Shown here: piece after piece, positions 22,340 to 34,805 of the stretch
Numbering within the stretch: the first letter of the stretch is position 1
Layout: the number at the start of each line of letters is the position of its first letter
DNA from: Amia ocellicauda
Lineage: Eukaryota > Chordata > Actinopteri > Amiiformes > Amiidae
Direction: 5' to 3'
NCBI RefSeq assembly: GCF_036373705.1
Contig: NC_089864.1
Span: 2,660,501-2,724,500, forward strand
DNA length: 64,000 nt
Notes under the pieces: model-generated
What the model saw: only the letters and a program-made list of their open reading frames with translations
Told to the model about the DNA's origin: nothing
Database searches by the model: none
Made by a program: the position numbers and the translations under genes

Positions 22340-24160
22340 GTTCATTTGAACACAGGAAGTGTTTTGAAATGGGGGATTCTACACTGACTTAACTCTTAAC
22401 TCTAGTATTAACTCAAATTGTGTGTAGAGTATGAACGCTTTTTTACACCTTAAGCATGGTCATTAATATGTACAGTGACTCCTCAACAGAAATGCCAAGC
22501 AATGCTATATCTCTTAAGTAGAGTTCTGTATCATTCAGACCTGTCATGCACAGGGAGATATGTCTTCTCATTCTGTAGTGTTTCTCTCAGGGCTCGTTTG
22601 GTGTTTGGCAAGCTCTGAAAAGATGTACCTGGATAAATAGGTTTAATTCATTATATTTGTTGAGCTAAACAGGTCAACATTGCCTCAAATCAAGGATGCG
22701 AATACCTTCCACTTCATATAGGAAAACTAAATTGTAAATATTTGTATCAGTATTATTTAATTAGTATTAAAGTATAACTAATGAGATTTTAAAGTGCCCC
22801 TCTTGAATTATAATTGAAATATAATGTGAGTAAAATTAAATGGAACAGGTAGCCCCCCCAAAAAAAAGATAAATCAATAAAGGGGGGACTAACATCTTTG
22901 TTCCTACAGCTGCTGTTTGGTTTAATAGGAGTTGATATCTGAGCTGCACTGTTGGATGTCTCACAGATAGATAGGCCTACCTGCCGAACAGCTCTGTGGT
23001 TGAGCCCGAGTGTGCAGTCCTGAGCTGCTGTTATTGAACAGCCCGTGACCACAGTGTGTATTTGAACACCTCAGCTCAGACTGCAGTGTCTCAGAGCCAC
23101 TGGGGTGGCCCTGCCCTGACCGCACAGCTCAGAGCTACCGTCTCTGTGCAGACAGGATGCCGTCTGCAGGTCTCTGGGCCAAAGGGGCTAATGAGAAGGT
23201 TTTCTACAGTTGGGGCAGTAGTGGGGTTGGAGTTGGAGGGCACAAGTGGGAGCTTGTGCTGCATTTCTGTCCTCTTGAATGTAGTTTCATATGCATGCAT
23301 TACATAGATACTTATTAGTGAGTGAAAATACACACTGTTGATACTGTTGTTATCAATTTTTGAGTAGACTAGGTCGCCAGTCAGGTATTGTTAGAAAGAT
23401 GAACACATATGAGGTGCTGTGTACTGATCAGTAACATTTTCACTCAATATCATGTTATGTTTACCTTTACTGAGACTTTTAGAGCCAACAGCTTGTCAAT
23501 TATAAAGACAACTGCTTTATTCTGTTGCGTTGACAATAAACAAATACATTCCCACAATTATGTTGAGAATTATTGTTTAATTTTGGTACAAGTAATTTTC
23601 CACATAAAACTAAAGGTATTGTGTTAATACTACATATCTGCGTTATTTTTCCTTATAATAATTATTGTGTTACAGCTATCGTTAAATGGGCAATAACATT
23701 GTTTCAGTTTAATTATCAAGCATACGATTTATGAACGCCCATTCAGTCTAAAAAGAACAAGGTATAATGACAGGTGTTCACATTTAAGACTCGGTGCATT
23801 ATCTTGCCAATAAGCATTGCAGCTCTACACATCTGTTTATACTGATGAATATGGATACCCTTGTTTGTTGATTAATGCAGTGCTGTTCTTGGAAGCATTT
23901 ATAATTCATCTAAAAAAATCACGCAAGATGAGACAGGGACTAGCATGATGTGTGTGGTATACATGTATACCTAATAATAAAATAACAACAACGGAACATG
24001 GTCTTAAGTTTATTTAAATAATTTATTACAAATTAAAATGTATTAATCTTATATCATAAATATAGGTGACATTCTCTACATATGTAATCAAATATACACA
24101 GTATACAGTATTTGGACAGTAGGGGGAACTGTGTGAAGGGGAGAAAGGAACAGATATGAA
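22340..24160. other. Spacer between alpha1 promoter and B1
   Basis: No supported gene. A GC-richer part at about 22910-23250 is kept in all three units, and short frames exist on both strands, but none shows a domain, signal peptide or splice logic. The shared identity reflects recent duplication rather than selection. Confidence 0.45.
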
Positions 24161-24175
24161 ATGGACAACAATCAT

Positions 24176-24387
24176 TTAAAAATAATCATCTGCAGCCCCC
24201 TCAGCTCCGCCTCTCTGTGTGGCGGGGGGGTGACCACTGGCGATCAGTGCTGAGGCCTTGTCAGGAGCTGGCTGGAGTCCATTCTCATTGGTGCTTCTTT
24301 TGTTGTACCAAAAACACAAGCCTGCGATCACTATGACCATCAGTGAAGACATCGCATTGCAAATTGGTGAGTGAGAACCTGGGGGGG

Positions 24388-24418
<31 letters not shown>

Positions 24419-25134
24419 GAGTGAGAGAGAGAAAGAGAGAGAGACAGCAAGCTGTAATGTCTGATTTGTTTTTAAATACTGTCCCACCCTTCCTCTACAC
24501 AGCAAACTCTACCACAGACACAGAGAGAGAGGCACGACACAATACTTTTGATAAAACGCTGATATAGAACAGATCCATATGAAAGCACAGGACAGTTATA
24601 ATAACCTGGACCCATTCCTGCTTCACAGACCAGTGCAGGCCTTTGCTCAACACCCCCCCAGCAGAGCGACACTCACACTGGTCAGACAGAGAGGATGGTC
24701 TGCCATTAAAAGTGGGAAATTGTCGGAAATCAATTGGCATTAACCTCTTTACGAATACAAACCTTAAAGGCGCTGCAATGGTACAATATTTTAAAGTCTT
24801 ATAAAGTCTTGGGGACACTGTTTGGTCCGACAAGGGGAGCAGACCTCACTGCTGGGAACACCAAGTCTTTAGACAGCACAGCCGCCAACACATTCACAGC
24901 AAACAAAGCGGCTCTGATCTGACACCTGCAGATGGGCTTCCTCCTCTTTGCTGTCACTCTGAATCCCGTAGCACTTGTAGACATCTTCATCAGAGAAGCA
25001 GGTGGGGTGGAGGGTCAGAGAGAAGTCCCCTCCAGGGGAACCTCAGCTCTGTTCTCAAACCAAGCCCAGGCTGGAATCGGCCTTTGTCGAAGTCACAAAT
25101 AACCTGACTGGTTGTCTGCCAAAGAAACGAAACT
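24176..25134 (-). pseudogene. B1: truncated two-domain Ig receptor
   Basis: Two pieces of the B gene remain. The membrane/tail exon 24176-24378 has acceptor CCCCCCAG, a membrane stretch MSSLMVIVIAGLCFWYNKRS and a tail ending GAADDYF. A V-type Ig exon fragment at about 24915-25134 matches B3 (DEDVYKCYGIQSDSKE) but has small frameshifting losses and lacks its 5' third. The sequence jumps to array unit 2 after AAAGAAACGA. The second Ig exon present in B3 (40.6-40.8 kb) is absent through a deletion near 24682. A working product is not expected. Confidence 0.75.
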
Positions 25135-25912
25135 TAACTTTTCATGTCGGATTTACTTAATTACTTGAATATTGATAACAATGCACTGCATTTTGTTTAC
25201 TACGAATTTGTAACTTGAAAGTAGCATTGTATGTTTTTCATTGTGTGTGTTTGGTGTCGCAAAATGTTGTGATCTCTTACAAAAGTGACAAAAGGCACAA
25301 AGGATAGATTGTCAAATATATATTTCATGCATTTATTGGACTTGACATATAGTTACAGCTAGTGTGATAACCAGCGGCGTACCGTACCTTTTGGCCGTGG
25401 GCCTTCAACAGCACACAGATACTGCGCCTCGTCCCCTTCACAATCACACACACACCGTCACACGCATAATGAGTTTGTATGACTGCGCTACACCTCGAAC
25501 AACTTCATCCAACCAGATCTACAGGTCGCCCATTATTTATCTATTTGGTTTTGAATGTTAAAAATGCAACGACACTGATACCCATCCTCTCGTTAGTTAA
25601 CTTGATGTATCGGTATTGTAACAGCCTTTGCTATGGCATTCATGAAGAGGTCTAACACAATTATAAAACCGATCGCATTAATTCTTGTTTTCATTCAGCA
25701 AGTGGTATGCCCAAGCTAAACACAACACAGGGGCTGTTTTGTCTTGTATTCAAAAGAGTGCAATATACAGCATTCAAACTTTTACTTGTTTCTACTGGGG
25801 TAAACCCCGGAGTACGTAAAAAACTATTGTTTCTTCTTTCTTGGCGTGTTTTGGATTGTTATGTATCTGTAATGCAGCAGACTTCAACCCTCTGTCTTCC
25901 TCCTGTGAAACA

Positions 25913-25913
<1 letters not shown>

Positions 25914-25951
<38 letters not shown>
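25914..25951. repeat. (ATT)n microsatellite in unit 2
   Basis: An uninterrupted ATT run, with an equal-length copy at 33814-33851 in unit 3. In unit 1 the equivalent place near 18565 has no extended run. Confidence 0.85.
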
Positions 25952-25952
<1 letters not shown>

Positions 25953-26905
25953 GTACTAATATATGATACTAATAATAATAATAACAACCATTAGGTATAG
26001 TTGTTGGGCTTTCTTTGTGAAAAAAAAAAGAAAAGTTGTTGATTAGTTTTAGGAGCTATTTATTATTGTTTTATTTCTATATTTTGACAGTTAGGTGTAG
26101 CATTTTGTTTCAATTTGAACGAGTTAATACCTGAGCACAGTCCTCTTTTCTCCCTTCAGTACACCAATTGCCGGGGCCTTCCAAGTTGTTGGAAACTTTA
26201 TTCACCAAAAAAGATGATCAGACATCACATTAATTAAGAAACAACATTTGATGAGTCCTGGAGAGATTGTGCAGTGCAGTGCAGTGCCTAAAATGAAGAA
26301 ACTATTAAGGAGATATTTAAATACAAAAAACATATATTTGACTGGTGTTATGGAGAAAGGGATTTTTAAAGACACACGCAAAAGGGAGCCTTTAGTTGGA
26401 GTGTGCTAGTAATTTATTTTCCTGCACTCCACTTCTGTGTGACTGTGAGTATAAGACTCTTTTAATTGTTGGGCTCTTGTCTGTGTTTTATTGATTGTAT
26501 CTTCATGAATGTGATAATTGTTACTGGAAACATCTATCTCTTTTAAATATAGTCTTTATATGAAAATATAGACTCCAATATTAAATTTCTGTGCCCAATA
26601 AACTGGTAAAAAGATCCTGTGGAAGGCATTACAGAAGTGAATTTAGGGGACCCTGACCCCTTAAGCAAATCAACAGGGTGGCGTAGTCTGACAGCCGCTC
26701 ATCCTGTTATGAGCTCAAGAAAACAAACCTAAAATCTGAAACAAGTTGCATGTGAACAAAATCCAAACCACTAACAGACAAATAAATAAGTTCATGACAA
26801 TGTACAGGCTACAGCAATAGATCGTGTTCTCGTTGTTGATAACATATGTTGACTTAGGATGTATAAATGTCCTGCAGTAGGATAGATATAGTAACGCGCT
26901 CTTGC

Positions 26906-29587
26906 CTTGTCTGTGGCCGAGGCTGTAGACACAGGTGGAGGCGAGCAGCGCGCAGAGCAGAGCCGAGACCGGAGTCACCCAGAGCGGCAGCAGGCAGCTC
27001 GTCTCACCGGGGCTCTGGGTGATATTGCGACTTTCCTCTGGGAAAATAAATAGACTACATACAATTACACAGGTGATCATTAATATATGTAGACAAAAAA
27101 ACATTATGATTCCCATGCTGAAACTGTGTGTAAAGTGATCAGTTGTACGTGTCATAGCTGAAGGGATTTGTGCAAGCAGGATATACAATTATAGGTTGTG
27201 CCGGTAATATTCACAAGTGAGTCTGACAGTTTATAACGAGTTATTATAAACATGCTGAAAAGAAAATCCTTCACCATTAGGTTGAGTAATAATGTGTTGT
27301 TTGCACTGTGGAGCAGTTCAAAAACATGCCAGCTGTCTGCATCCCGTCCTGTCCCTGTCCACTATCCCCTCAGTGCGTCCCATCCCTGTACTCTGTCCCC
27401 GCAGCCCGTCTCGTCCCTGTCCTTTACCCCCTCTGTCCGTCCCGTTCCTGTCCTCTATGCCCTCAGCCCGTCCCGTCCCCGTCCTCTACCCCCTCAGTCC
27501 ATCCCATCCCTGTCCTCTATCCCCTCAGCCCGTCCCGTCCGTGTCCTCTACCCCCTCAGCCCGTCCTGTCCCTGTCCTCTACCCCTGCAGTCCATCCCAT
27601 CCCTGTCCTCTATCCCCTCAGCCCGTCCCGTCCGTGTCCTCTATCCCCGCAGCCCGTCCCGTCCCTGTCCTCTATCCCCGCAGCCCGTCCCGTCCCTGTC
27701 CTTTACCCCCTCTGTCCGTCCCGTCCCTGTCCTCTCTTACCGCAGCTGTGCAGGCTGATGTCTCTCTCGCCCTCATAGACGAGTCTGGTCCCGGTGCCCA
27801 CAGTGATTCTCCCTCCTTCTTTCCCAGCGCAGTAGTACAGCGCCAGGTCCGCGTCGCTGATGTTGCGGATCCTCAGGCTGACGGAGCGGCTGGAGGAGTT
27901 CAGCTCAGGGCTGTAGCGCGGGTCTACGTCTCCCACAAAGCTTATAGGATTAATCTTGTTTCCTGCAGTTTTCATTACTGAAATGCCCAGAAGCGGCGGT
28001 GTGTCATCAGGCTGTATAAACCACATGGTTTCGTGCTGGAGTGTGATGTCGCAGGGCAGGGTGACGGTGTCCCCGGGTCTGACGGCTCTCACCACGGCCG
28101 CTATAGCGAGGCTCCCCCGGAGAGCGACGCCTGCAGCGGGACAGACCGGAGCAGACATGAGCTGGTTGAAAACATGACAATATTTAATACTCACCCCACC
28201 GTACATGACAAAATCAGGTCTGTGTTAAAATAAATTAAACTCCTTTTGCCCAACATTATCACTGCTTCATAATATATTTCAGATGTTTCAAAATTCAATT
28301 GGAAAGCACTTTCTTTGAACATGAGACGTCTATTTTGACTTAATGAACTGCAATATTTTGATTTATGATTAATAATAATTGTAATATTTTTTAAGATGTA
28401 TGTTAAAACCGATAAAACTCTACAATAATGTAACAAGTTGAAGTTTATAATGTAATAATACTGATAATATCATACCTTTACTGATAACGTAATACTTTTC
28501 TGTACCAATACCATAATACGTTATTTTGTTATTAGCATGTTTTACGTTACCGGCATGATTACATTTTTTTAGTAGGATAACATTATACCGATAATGTAAT
28601 TACACTCAGCAATGAGCACCTAACTGCCATCTATTTCTGACATGTCAAAATGAAAATAAATACAATCATAATAATAATATTTTTTATAATACATACAATA
28701 ATAACATATCTACAGTACATTAACTAACTAACAGTAACTAACTAAGATGTAAATGGTTGGCAGTTGTAAACTGAGTTTTCATTAAAGGCAAAGAATAATA
28801 ATCGCCAAAGCATTCCTTCATGTAATGCACAATTATATTTGAAATAATGAACAAACACCTTTTAAATACTGTATTCATCTCTTTTCATGTGTAGCACATT
28901 AGATAATACATACAAATGCAAATGGATGTCAGTTGCGTTCTCATTTTTGAGCGTTATGACATTAACGGTATAATATAATATAATTATTACGTTATCCTAA
29001 AAAAATGTTTTAATCATGCAGATAACGCATCGGTAAAAAGTAATTACGTTTTCAGTAGGGAATTTTTTTTTCCTTATTGGGACATATATTACGTTATAAA
29101 CTGCAATGTATTACGTTATTGTAGAGTTATTACATTATCAGTTGTAACACACGAACATGCAAAACTGAAGTGTACTTTTTACTGGTGTTTGAGAAATTGT
29201 AATAATGTCAAAATCGTTGAACTGTATACCTTGTAAAGTTTTAAGACTTTTTTTAAACACGATTCGTATAAAGTAAATGGGAAAAAATGGCAATCAAACA
29301 CATTTCAAAAGTATAAAAGAGTAAGATACAGTTTCACCATAGACTATTGGTCAATATCTTGATTGCTTAATTTTCAAATCACTGCTCAATTAAATTAGAA
29401 TATGGGGTGATTTGGGATGATGCATTTTATTAAAATACGATTCGTATAAAGTAAATGGGAAAAAATGGCAATCAAACACATTTCAAAAGTATAAAAGAGT
29501 AAGATACAGTTTCACCATAGACTATTGGTCAATATCTTGATTGCTTAATTTTCAAATCACTGCTCAATTAAATTAGAATATGGGGTG

Positions 29588-29662
<75 letters not shown>

Positions 29663-30098
29663 GATGTTATTATTAATAATTAAATGAACCATTGGGTTTT
29701 AACTGGCCCCATGTAGGTACAGTACTTTGCTGAAGGGGACAGCAGCAGTGTCCCCCACTTGGGGAGTCCAGAGTCCTGAGAAAAGGATTTTAGGAGTGAA
29801 ACTACCGATTTGCAGATTATGCTGTTTTAATTCAGCCGAGAATGTTTGCGAAGATTTAGCAAATTTGTGGAATTAAACTTTTGTGGGGAGAATATAATTA
29901 GAAATGAATGCATAAATACGCATATGCACAATTATCAATTAAAAAGCAATAAGCATACCAAAACAACACAGTCACGCATCACAACCCAACCTGTCCATTA
30001 AGACATTCTCTGAAACACAGCACATTTACTGAGAAACAGGGGCCTTTCTACTCACAGAGACAGAAGAGCAGGATAAATCTGCTGCGAAGAGTTTCCAT
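26906..30098 (-). CDS. Alpha2: NITR-like single-V Ig receptor
   Basis: Exons: signal 30056-30098, V 27741-28130, membrane 26906-27037. Lengths (43, 390, 132) and phase-1 joins are the same as in alpha1 and alpha3. The V residues match alpha3 except GDVDPR versus GDLDPR. The conserved Ig cysteines, the ETMWFIQ tryptophan and the VGTGTRL end are intact, with N-x-S/T sites in LNSSSRS and RNISDAD. As in the other copies, the membrane exon exits only at a GC donor and the cytoplasmic exon is unresolved. No frameshift or stop is seen in the known exons. Confidence 0.7.
27343..27735. repeat. 31-base minisatellite in alpha2 intron
   Basis: The same repeat as in alpha1, here about 12-13 copies. It is preceded by about 250 bases (27091-27343) that are missing from unit 1. 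It ends just before the V-exon donor. Confidence 0.9.
29259..29663. repeat. Local duplication and (ATT)n(TTG)n in alpha2 intron
   Basis: A block of about 150 bases (29259-29410, starting ACGATTCGTATAAAG) recurs at 29437-29588, then runs into ATT/TTG triplets. Units 1 and 3 have the block once, so this duplication is private to unit 2. Confidence 0.85.
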
Positions 30099-30173
30099 GT
30101 CAGGGGCTTGTAGGTGTGAAAACGACAACTGACATCACTCGACTGTTGGCGCGATGCACAGCTGACAGCCTTT

Positions 30174-30223
30174 ACTTTATACTGACCAATAAACTGCATC
30201 ACAGCTGCGAATAAAGTGATTGG
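30174..30223 (-). promoter_or_regulatory. Alpha2 core promoter
   Basis: CCAAT, ATTGG and TATAAAGT lie in the same order and spacing as in alpha1, with TATA at 30181-30174. Confidence 0.55.
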
Positions 30224-32075
30224 CAGCAAAGTAGGCCTATTCATATATATGTATATATTCATAGGGGCCTATGTTCATTTGAACACAGGAAGTGTTTTGA
30301 AATGGGGGATTCTACACTGACTTAACTCTTAACTCTAGTATTAACTCAAATTGTGTGTAGAGTATGAACGCTTTTTTACACCTTAAGCATGGTCATTAAT
30401 ATGTACAGTGACTCCTCAACAGAAATGCCAAGCAATGCTATATCTCTTAAGTAGAGTTCTGTATCATTCAGACCTGTCATGCACAGGGAGATATGTCTTC
30501 TCATTCTGTAGTGTTTCTCTCAGGGCTCGTTTGGTGTTTGGCAAGCTCTGAAAAGATGTACCTGGATAAATAGGTTTAATTCATTATATTTGTTGAGCTA
30601 AACAGGTCAACATTGCCTCAAATCAAGGATGCGAATACCTTCCACTTCATCAGTATTATTTAATTAGTATTAAAGTATAACTAATGAGATTTTAAAGTGC
30701 CCCTCTTGAATTATAATTGAAATATAATGTGAGTAAAATTAAATGGAACAGGTAGCCCCCCCCAAAAAAAACATAAATCAATAAAGGGGGGACTAACATC
30801 TTTGTTCCTACAGCTGCTGTTTGGTTTAATAGGAGTTGATATCTGAGCTGCACTGTTGGATGTCTCACAGATAGATAGGCCTACCTGCCGAACAGCTCTG
30901 TGGTTGAGCCCGAGTGTGCAGTCCTGAGCTGCTGTTATTGAACAGCCCGTGACCACAGTGTGTATTTGAACACCTCAGCTCAGACTGCAGTGTCTCAGAG
31001 CCACTGGGGTGGCCCTGCCCTGACCGCACAGCTCAGAGCTACCGTCTCTGTGCAGACAGGATGCCGTCTGCAGGTCTCTGGGCCAAAGGGGCTAATGAGA
31101 AGGTTTTCTACAGTTGGGGCAGTGGTGGGGTTGGAGTTGGAGGGCACAAGTGGGAGCTTGTGCTGCATTTCTGTCCTCTTGAATGTAGTTTCATATGCAT
31201 GCATTACATAGATACTTATTAGTGAGTGAAAATACACACTGTTGATACTGTTGTTATCAATTTTTGAGTAAACTAGGTTGCCAGTCAGGTATTGTTAGAA
31301 AGATGAACACATATGAGGTGCTGTGTACTGATCAGTAACATATTCACTCAATATCATGTTATGTTTACCTTTACTGAGACTTTTAGAGCCAACAGCTTGT
31401 CAATTATAAAGACAACTGCTTTATTCTGTTGCGTTGACAATAAACAAATACATTCCCACAATTATGTTGAGAATTATTGTTTAATTTTGGTACAAGTAAT
31501 TTTCCACATAAAACTAAAGGTATTGTGTTAATACTACATATCTGCGTTATTTTTCCTTATAATAATTATTGTGTTACAGCTATCGTTAAATGGGCAATAA
31601 CATTGTTTCAGTTTAATTATCAAGCATACGATTTATGAACGCCCATTCAGTCTAAAAAGAACAAGGTATAATGACAGGTGTTCACATTTAAGACTCGGTG
31701 CATTATCTTGCCAATAAGCATTGCAGCTCTACACATCTGTTTATACTGATGAATATGGATACCCTTGTTTGTTGATTAATGCAGTGCTGTTCTTGGAAGC
31801 ATTTATAATTCATCTAAAAAAATCACGCAAGACGAGACAGGGACTAGCATGATGTGTGTGGTATACATGTATACCTAATAATAAAATAACAACAACGGAA
31901 CATGGTCTTAAGTTTATTTAAATAATTTATTACAAATTAAAATGTATTAATCTTATATCATAAATATAGGTGACATTCTCTACATATGTAATCAAATATA
32001 CACAGTATACAGTATTTGGACAGTAGGGGGAACTGTGTGAAGGGGAGAAAGGAACAGATATGAAATGGACAACAA

Positions 32076-33034
32076 TCATTTAAAAATAATCATCTGCAGC
32101 CCCCTCAGCTCCGCCTCTCTGTGTGGCGGGGGGGTGACCACTGGCGATCAGTGCTGAGGCCTTGTCAGGAGCTGGCTGGAGTCCATTCTCATTGGTGCTT
32201 CTTTTGTTGTACCAAAAACACAAGCCTGCGATCACTATGACCATCAGTGAAGACATCGCATTGCAAATTGGTGAGTGAGAACCTGGGGGGGAGACAGACA
32301 GACAGACAGACAGACAGAGAGTGAGAGAGAGAAAGAGAGAGAGACAGCAAGCTGTAATGTCTGATTTGTTTTTAAATACTGTCCCACCCTTCCTCTACAC
32401 AGCAAACTCTACCACAGACACAGAGAGAGAGGCACGACACAATACTTTTGATAAAACGCTGATATAGAACAGATCCATATGAAAGCACAGGACAGTTATA
32501 ATAACCTGGACCCATTCCTGCTTCACAGACCAGTGCAGGCCTTTGCTCAACACCCCCCCAGCAGAGCGACACTCACACTGGTCAGACAGAGAGGATGGTC
32601 TGCCATTAAAAGTGGGAAATTGTCGGAAATCAATTGGCATTAACCTCTTTACGAATACAAACCTTAAAGGCGCTGCAATGGTACAATATTTTAAAGTCTT
32701 ATAAAGTCTTGGGGACACTGTTTGGTCCGACAAGGGGAGCAGACCTCACTGCTGGGAACACCAAGTCTTTAGACAGCACAGCCGCCAACACATTCACAGC
32801 AAACAAAGCGGCTCTGATCTGACACCTGCAGATGGGCTTCCTCCTCTTTGCTGTCACTCTGAATCCCGTAGCACTTGTAGACATCTTCATCAGAGAAGCA
32901 GGTGGGGTGGAGGGTCAGAGAGAAGTCCCCTCCAGGGGAACCTCAGCTCTGTTCTCAAACCAAGCCCAGGCTGGAATCGGCCTTTGTCGAAGTCACAAAT
33001 AACCTGACTGGTTGTCTGCCAAAGAAACGAAACT
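32076..33034 (-). pseudogene. B2: truncated two-domain Ig receptor
   Basis: Position for position a copy of B1 at +7,900. The membrane/tail exon is 32076-32278 and a partial V-type Ig exon lies at about 32815-33034. It has the same frameshifts, the same missing second Ig exon and the same truncation join. The identical lesions mean B1 and B2 descend from one already broken copy. Confidence 0.75.
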
Positions 33035-33812
33035 TAACTTTTCATGTCGGATTTACTTAATTACTTGAATATTGATAACAATGCACTGCATTTTGTTTAC
33101 TACGAATTTGTAACTTGAAAGTAGCATTGTATGTTTTTCATTGTGTGTGTTTGGTGTCGCAAAATGTTGTGATCTCTTACAAAAGTGACAAAAGGCACAA
33201 AGGATAGATTGTCAAATATATATTTCATGCATTTATTGGACTTGACATATAGTTACAGCTAGTGTGATAACCAGTGGCGTACCGTACCTTTTGGCCGTGG
33301 GCCTTCAACAGCACACAGATACTGCGCCTCGTCCCCTTCACAATCACACACACACCGTCACACGCATAATGAGTTTGTATGACTGCGCTACACCTCGAAC
33401 AACTTCATCCAACCAGATCTACAGGTCGCCCATTATTTATCTATTTGGTTTTGAATGTTAAAAATGCAACGACACTGATACCCATCCTCTCGTTAGTTAA
33501 CTTGATGTATCGGTATTGTAACAGCCTTTGCTATGGCATTCATGAAGAGGTCTAACACAATTATAAAACCGATCGCATTAATTCTTGTTTTCATTCAGCA
33601 AGTGGTATGCCCAAGCTAAACACAACACAGGGGCTGTTTTGTCTTGTATTCAAAAGAGTGCAATATACAGCATTCAAACTTTTACTTGTTTCTACTGGGG
33701 TAAACCCCGGAGTACGTAAAAAACTATTGTTTCTTCTTTCTTGGCGTGTTTTGGATTGTTATGTATCTGTAATGCAGCAGACTTCAACCCTCTGTCTTCC
33801 TCCTGTGAAACA

Positions 33813-33852
<40 letters not shown>

Positions 33853-34805
33853 GTACTAATATATGATACTAATAATAATAATAACAACCATTAGGTATAG
33901 TTGTTGGGCTTTCTTTGTGAAAAAAAAAAGAAAAGTTGTTGATTAGTTTTAGGAGCTATTTATTATTGTTTTATTTCTATATTTTGACAGTTAGGTGTAG
34001 CATTTTGTTTCAATTTGAACGAGTTAATACCTGAGCACAGTCCTCTTTTCTCCCTTCAGTACACCAATTGCCGGGGCCTTCCAAGTTGTTGGAAACTTTA
34101 TTCACCAAAAAAGATGATCAGACATCACATTAATTAAGAAACAACATTTGATGAGTCCTGGAGAGATTGTGCAGTGCAGTGCAGTGCCTAAAATGAAGAA
34201 ACTATTAAGGAGATATTTAAATACAAAAAACATATATTTGACTGGTGTTATGGAGAAAGGGATTTTTAAAGACACACGCAAAAGGGAGCCTTTAGTTGGA
34301 GTGTGCTAGTAATTTATTTTCCTGCACTCCACTTCTGTGTGACTGTGAGTATAAGACTCTTTTAATTGTTGGGCTCTTGTCTGTGTTTTATTGATTGTAT
34401 CTTCATGAATGTGATAATTGTTACTGGAAACATCTATCTCTTTTAAATATAGTCTTTATATGAAAATATAGACTCCAATATTAAATTTCTGTGCCCAATA
34501 AACTGGTAAAAAGATCCTGTGGAAGGCATTACAGAAGTGAATTTAGGGGACCCTGACCCCTTAAGCAAATCAACAGGGTGGCGTAGTCTGACAGCCGCTC
34601 ATCCTGTTATGAGCTCAAGAAAACAAACCTAAAATCTGAAACAAGTTGCATGTGAACAAAATCCAAACCACTAACAGACAAATAAATAAGTTCATGACAA
34701 TGTACAGGCTACAGCAATAGATCGTGTTCTCGTTGTTGATAACATATGTTGACTTAGGATGTATAAATGTCCTGCAGTAGGATAGATATAGTAACGCGCT
34801 CTTGC

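Larger units (their letters stand above)
17874..25134. repeat. Tandem unit 1 of receptor array (7,261 bases)
   Basis: It begins at TAACTTTTCATGTC, the same join seen at 25135 and 33035, and ends inside a truncated B Ig exon. It carries alpha1 and B1. It is the most diverged copy: about 86 bases near 18158, about 250 bases next to the membrane exon and about 70 bases near 21435 are absent relative to units 2 and 3. Confidence 0.9.
25135..33034. repeat. Tandem unit 2 of receptor array (7,900 bases)
   Basis: Same junctions as unit 1, carrying alpha2 and B2. From about 24.0 to 27.5 kb, positions match 31.9-35.4 kb at a constant offset of 7,900, with very few differences (one is C versus T at 25375/33275). 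It also has a private internal duplication in the alpha2 intron, 29259-29410 repeated at 29437-29588. Confidence 0.92.

Noticed and set aside
23056..23333. Overlapping frames on both strands kept in all three units
   Set aside because: Near-identity follows from tandem duplication. No Ig cysteine/tryptophan pattern, signal peptide or splice sites.
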